A DNA stretch of 22,082 bases, from assembly GCA_030141605.1 (NCBI GenBank), contig JAQGDQ010000422.1:115780-137861 (forward strand), in the 5' to 3' direction. The stretch comes from Tubiluchus corallicola. Its lineage: Eukaryota > Priapulida > Priapulimorpha > Priapulimorphida > Tubiluchidae. Below are positions 18,907 to 22,082 of the stretch, piece by piece. Position 1 is the stretch's first letter; each line of letters opens with the position of its first letter. A program made the translations under genes and the position numbers. The notes below the pieces were generated by a model. The model worked only from the letters and a program-made list of their open reading frames with translations, made no database searches and was not told the origin of the DNA.

Positions 18907-19604
18907 TGGTTTGGTTCGATCGAGTTTGGCTAATTTTTAACTTGAGCTAATTTGATTTGCATTTTTAATTTAGATTAATGTATCGTAAATATATTTTAAG
19001 TTATTTTATTTACCAGAGAAAGCCAAACAGCTTTGCTGAGTTTTTAAACTTACCGAGACATCCACATGATCTTCCACCAACTAAGATCTTATGTGGGTGC
19101 TACTCTAGAATATTGAAATACAAACAGCAGCACAGCCAAACAAAGTCCTGACTATTCAGGGCTATGTGATAGTCCAATTGGTATCCAAAACCAAAAAACA
19201 TGGCAAGTGCTAGTGACCACTTGTCTTACCGCTAGTGAGCTCTTTGAATTCTTTGACGTCTTTGGATGCCATTGAACTTCCGACCTATTGTACAATTTCA
19301 TTAAATTTTTTTCGTTGGTGTTGACTAACATGTCATAAGGAGTACTGGTGTAGTAGTACTTAGTGGCACTGTGCGAGTGTACGTACTTTCATTCTTGACT
19401 TTGTGTCTTTGTATATCGTAAAATAACTAGACAAGATCTTGCTGTTCATATACATGTAGATGATTTATCTAAGCCTTGAAACCTTGTTAGGTATGCTAAC
19501 GTTTTGCTGCCAATGGCTGTTTTCCTTTCTGCACTGATGTCTCATGGTATCGTAGATGCAAATCCATTTTGTCAAAGTTTATTGTTTTCTTTTCATTTCT
19601 ACAG
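18907..19604. other. Intron 9, nothing notable
   Basis: About 700 bp of AT-rich intron between the pentamer run and exon 10. I see no gene, RNA or repeat in it. Confidence 0.5.
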
Positions 19605-19673
19605 AGATGTTGACATTCAGACTGGATATCGAACTAAAACGTTACTCTGTATGCCAATCTATATACGTGGAAG
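19605..19673 (+). CDS. Exon 10: GAF-B core strand
   Basis: Acceptor TTTCTACAG and donor AG|GTAACA. One base completes Arg, and 22 codons plus two bases follow: DVDIQTGYRTKTLLCMPIYI, then RG and a split Ser. It aligns with PDE10A EVDLYTGYTTRNILCMPI. The two Thr of TGYRT correspond to nucleotide-contacting Thr residues of PDE2A GAF-B (from memory, 488 and 492). At 69 bp with equal phases, the exon is frame-neutral. Confidence 0.95.
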
Positions 19674-20500
19674 GTAACAATTTTTTAATATAAATGTTCT
19701 AAGCTGGCTTGTTGAAATATTAAATAATTATTTCATAAATCATTGAGCAGTTTTTTTTTGTTGCAATCACGGGTGAACTCACATCCCTGCGCTAGGCCAA
19801 TGTGCTACAATATAATCACGTCGATTTTATATGCAAATCGGTACACTTGCAAGACGGAATCCAGCATTCTATTCAGCGTTGGTGTTCATGGCAGGACCGG
19901 AACCGAGTTCGTTATCAGGACAAGATTAGCCGCTGAATCAGCATAACTATGTTAGCCCCATTTCTCATTTTCATACCTCCTCTTGTGCAAAGCAAAGAAT
20001 TAGAGCCAGTATGGCGAATGAAGCAGGTCAGAACAAGTGCTGAAGGCGTGTATTGAACCCATCCATTTACTGACCAGCCTCGCCTTTGTTTAATTTCGCT
20101 CGTGAAACCAACGCACGTGACTATTTAGCTGTTAATCCCGCTTTAAGATAATATGGAATCGCAACCAGACATGTAGTAACTATAGTAGCCAAAGAAAAAG
20201 ATGGAATTTAAACCACTTAAAAATATAATCCTACATTATTGCTCCATTAATTTCATTTTTCTGCTTTGCTATAAGCTTCAACGTATCACTACCAGAACCC
20301 GACATTCATGTACGCCTGCGCCAGTACAGGCATCACTAGTATAGAAAATGTAGTTTTTGGTCAAAATATGAATGTCATAATAACACGTTCTTTCTAGTTT
20401 TAAATTTTTTACATTAAAACTTCATTTTTCGCTTTGCCATTTGAATTAAACTTCTACCTACACTGCAGCCTTTCTGCTGATCTAATACATGTAAAATTAT
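19674..20500. other. Intron 10, 5' part
   Basis: No gene is called. The segment 19760-20080 is less AT-rich than its surroundings and holds a 67-codon open frame (19743-19946) with no recognised product. On the minus strand it has a weak tRNA A-box-like word (TAGCACATTGG). It may be an unrecognised SINE remnant. Confidence 0.35.
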
Positions 20501-20506
20501 ACAGCT

Positions 20507-20815
20507 TTTGTCTACCTATCTACTTACCCAGCTACCCACCTGCCTACCTACCTTCCTAGCAGCTTACCTACAGACGTATGTATCTGTCATGTACCTAGCT
20601 TCCTACGTACCTACCTACATACCTACGTGCCTACCTACCTACCTGCCTGCCTACCTACCTACCTACTTACCTACCTACCTGCCTACTTACCTACCTACCT
20701 ACCTACCTACCTACCTACCTACCTACCTACCTACCTACCTACCTACCTACCTACCTACCTATCTTCCTAACTGCCTACCTATCTGCCTACACACCTATCT
20801 ACTTAACAAACCAGC
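20507..20815. repeat. (CCTA)n array with degenerate flanks
   Basis: CCTA/CTAC tetramers with CTGC, CTTC and CTGT variants at both ends surround a pure core at about 20691-20760. In the transcript it is complementary to the (GTAG)23 block at 15541-15632. The Thr-Tyr-Leu-Pro open frame across it is an artefact. Confidence 0.95.
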
Positions 20816-21037
20816 CACTTTTCTGATTATCAATCCAGTTTGTAGTTTTCCAAACTGTATGTCTGCATGTCTGCCTGACTGCCGATCCGCCTACCTATCT
20901 TTTCTGCGTCTAGCTGCTCAAATTAAGAACAACTAGACCCATTCACATTAGATAATCAACAAACCAAACAACCTAAGTCTTTTGCAACCCAGCCTGACAA
21001 ATAACGTACGCTAAGAAACTTTTGTTTGTGCTTGCAG

Positions 21038-21152
21038 TGTAATCGGCGTTGTACAAATGGTCAACAAACTTAACGGCACTTTCTCAAAAGCAGATGAAGA
21101 GGCATTTGAAACATTTGCCGTTTACTGCGGCTTAGCCCTGCACCATGCAAAG
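21038..21152 (+). CDS. Exon 11: GAF-B NKFDE motif and last helix
   Basis: Acceptor GCTTGCAG and donor AAG|GTACCA. One base completes Ser, and 38 codons end in phase 0: [20 protein letters not shown], then [18 protein letters not shown]. It aligns with PDE10[11 protein letters not shown] and FAVFCALALH. The GAF signature Asn-Lys...Phe-x3-Asp-Glu is complete. Where PDE2A GAF-B has Glu512 (VAELVNK), this protein has Gln (VVQMVNK), as I recall for vertebrate PDE10A. Confidence 0.96.
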
Positions 21153-21288
21153 GTACCAGTTATTAAACTTATTTCCAGACTCATTCTTAACATCGTTGCA
21201 TTAAATTCACACTCAGTACGATGCGTACTTTGACAAAACATTAAATTTGTTATAATAGAAATGTTTTTACTCGTGATGCTGTATTTAG

Positions 21289-21428
21289 TTATATGACAAG
21301 ATACGGCGTTCAGAGCAGAAGTACAAGGTGGCACTGGAAGTATTGACGTATCATAATCAATGTTCTGAACCGGAATTCCATGAACTGAAAAAAGAACCAC
21401 TTCCTAGAGAAATTGATGGTATAACAAG
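21289..21428 (+). CDS. Exon 12: linker from GAF-B toward the catalytic domain
   Basis: Acceptor GTATTTAG and donor AG|GTAAAT, with 46 codons plus two bases. The product reads LYDKIRRSEQKYKVALEVLT, then YHNQCSEPEFHELKK and EIDGIT. The pattern IR.SE..Y.V..E.L.YH..C matches the PDE10A post-GAF segment. The catalytic HD domain should begin in the next exons, beyond 22082. No acceptor in the remaining 650 bp opens a compatible frame; the best-looking one (near 21921) meets TAG at once. Confidence 0.93.
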
Positions 21429-21528
21429 GTAAATTTACACACATGAGAAAGAAAGAAAAAATATCGAGCGACAGACGAACGGGCGGACGGAGGGGTGACG
21501 AAAAACATACAGAGGGATGACAAAGAGA

Positions 21529-21545
21529 CAGAGAGAGAGAGAGAA

Positions 21546-21591
<46 letters not shown>

Positions 21592-21635
21592 AGAGATGGA
21601 GGGAGGGAGAGAGAGAGAGAGAGAGGTAGAGAGAG
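21529..21635. repeat. (GA)n-rich purine tract
   Basis: About 100 bp of GAGA with AAAG and GGGA interruptions on the + strand, 100 bp after exon 12. The Ser/Leu-rich minus-strand open frame (21310-21702) arises from it and from the antisense of exon 12. Confidence 0.95.
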
Positions 21636-21639
21636 AGAT

Positions 21640-22082
21640 AAAAAGATAAAAAAACAGATAGATAAAAAACTTTTTAGATAAAAAAACAGGTGTTACTAGC
21701 ATCTAGTGTGCAAACTTATTAAGCTAAAATATCGTACTACATTAAAAAGCACATGAAATGACAGTCAGGACAGTGAATTACAGCTTAATAACAAAAGTAC
21801 GATCACGTAATAAAATTTTGGTCTTAGTTTAGGAAATGCATTCACTTTGAGGTGGGTACAATCCTATTTAGGAGATATTTGTAGGAACTGAGACTGACAG
21901 AAGCGATTTTCTGAATTTTGCAGCAACCTCTAGTTACAATATCCTATAAAAACTGTTAATGTAACTTTAAACTAAAAAAGTAATCGGTTCAGGGGCGGTA
22001 CATTCAATTTTGCAAATTGATATCAACTTTAATTGGAAAAGAATTGTAAGTCAATTTGTATTTGTATCTGTATGAAAAAGGT
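21640..22082. other. Intron 12, 3' part in window
   Basis: AT-rich intron to the window end, with no exon or repeat recognised. Confidence 0.5.

Noticed and set aside
19743-20080. Less AT-rich segment with a 67-codon frame and a possible SINE head on the minus strand
   Set aside because: The tRNA-like spacing is wrong and no protein family is recognised; recorded only as an intron note.
21687-21698. CAGGTGTTACTA, identical to 12 bases of the 50-bp minisatellite unit
   Set aside because: The match ends after 12 bases on both sides; most likely chance.
21310-21702. Ser/Leu-rich 130-codon minus-strand frame
   Set aside because: It arises from the GA-rich tract and the antisense of exon 12.

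Overview
The window is nuclear DNA from an animal. It is AT-rich and intron-dense, crowded with simple repeats and transposon remnants, and has no operon-like or prokaryotic feature. The species cannot be fixed from the sequence. Retroelements resembling marine-animal RTE and CR1 families, together with 50 bp to 4 kb introns, suggest an invertebrate metazoan; that is inference.

One gene dominates. Thirteen exons on the + strand (4171-21428) join in consistent phase into about 390 codons that read as the tandem GAF-A and GAF-B regulatory domains of a PDE10-type cyclic nucleotide phosphodiesterase. GAF-A is encoded by exons 1-5 (4171-7342), the inter-GAF helix by exons 6-7 (11590-11838), and GAF-B by exons 8-12 (14503-21428). 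The N-terminus lies upstream of the window (no convincing exon in 1-4170), and the catalytic HD-type domain lies downstream of 22082. Exon numbers here are local to the window.

The most notable feature is exon 8. It is present twice, as 8a (14503-14648) and 8b (15169-15314), with the same 146 bp length, the same phases and about half of residues identical. Identical residues are mostly written with different synonymous codons. Using both copies or neither gives a premature stop soon after the junction, so exactly one must be used. This looks like a mutually exclusive exon pair that swaps the first strands of the GAF-B nucleotide-binding domain. Both copies have weak 5' splice sites. Downstream lie a (GTAA)/(GTAG) array, which is effectively a run of consensus 5' splice sites, and a 270 bp (TG)n tract. 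Upstream lies a 593 bp inverted-repeat element with a 28 bp minisatellite core.

Intron contents by region are as follows. The upstream part (1-4170) holds a broken pogo/Tigger-like transposase (minus), a probable LINE tail (minus), a CR1-like LINE 3' end (plus) and a compound microsatellite. Intron 1 holds diverged about 100 bp tandem repeats. Intron 2 has a CRE fused to an octamer motif. Intron 3 holds fifteen 50 bp minisatellite units. Intron 4 has a mariner-like MITE. Intron 5 has an RTE fragment with a 16 bp target-site duplication, a GC-rich patch with a CRE and a CTCF-like core, and a Jockey/R1/I-like LINE 3' end (minus). Intron 7 has a large ATGAC-type pentanucleotide array and the inverted-repeat element. 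The intron after 8b has tetranucleotide and dinucleotide arrays, a LINE-like tail and a tRNA-like relic. Introns 9-12 hold further simple repeats. Most long open frames in the window are artefacts of these repeats.
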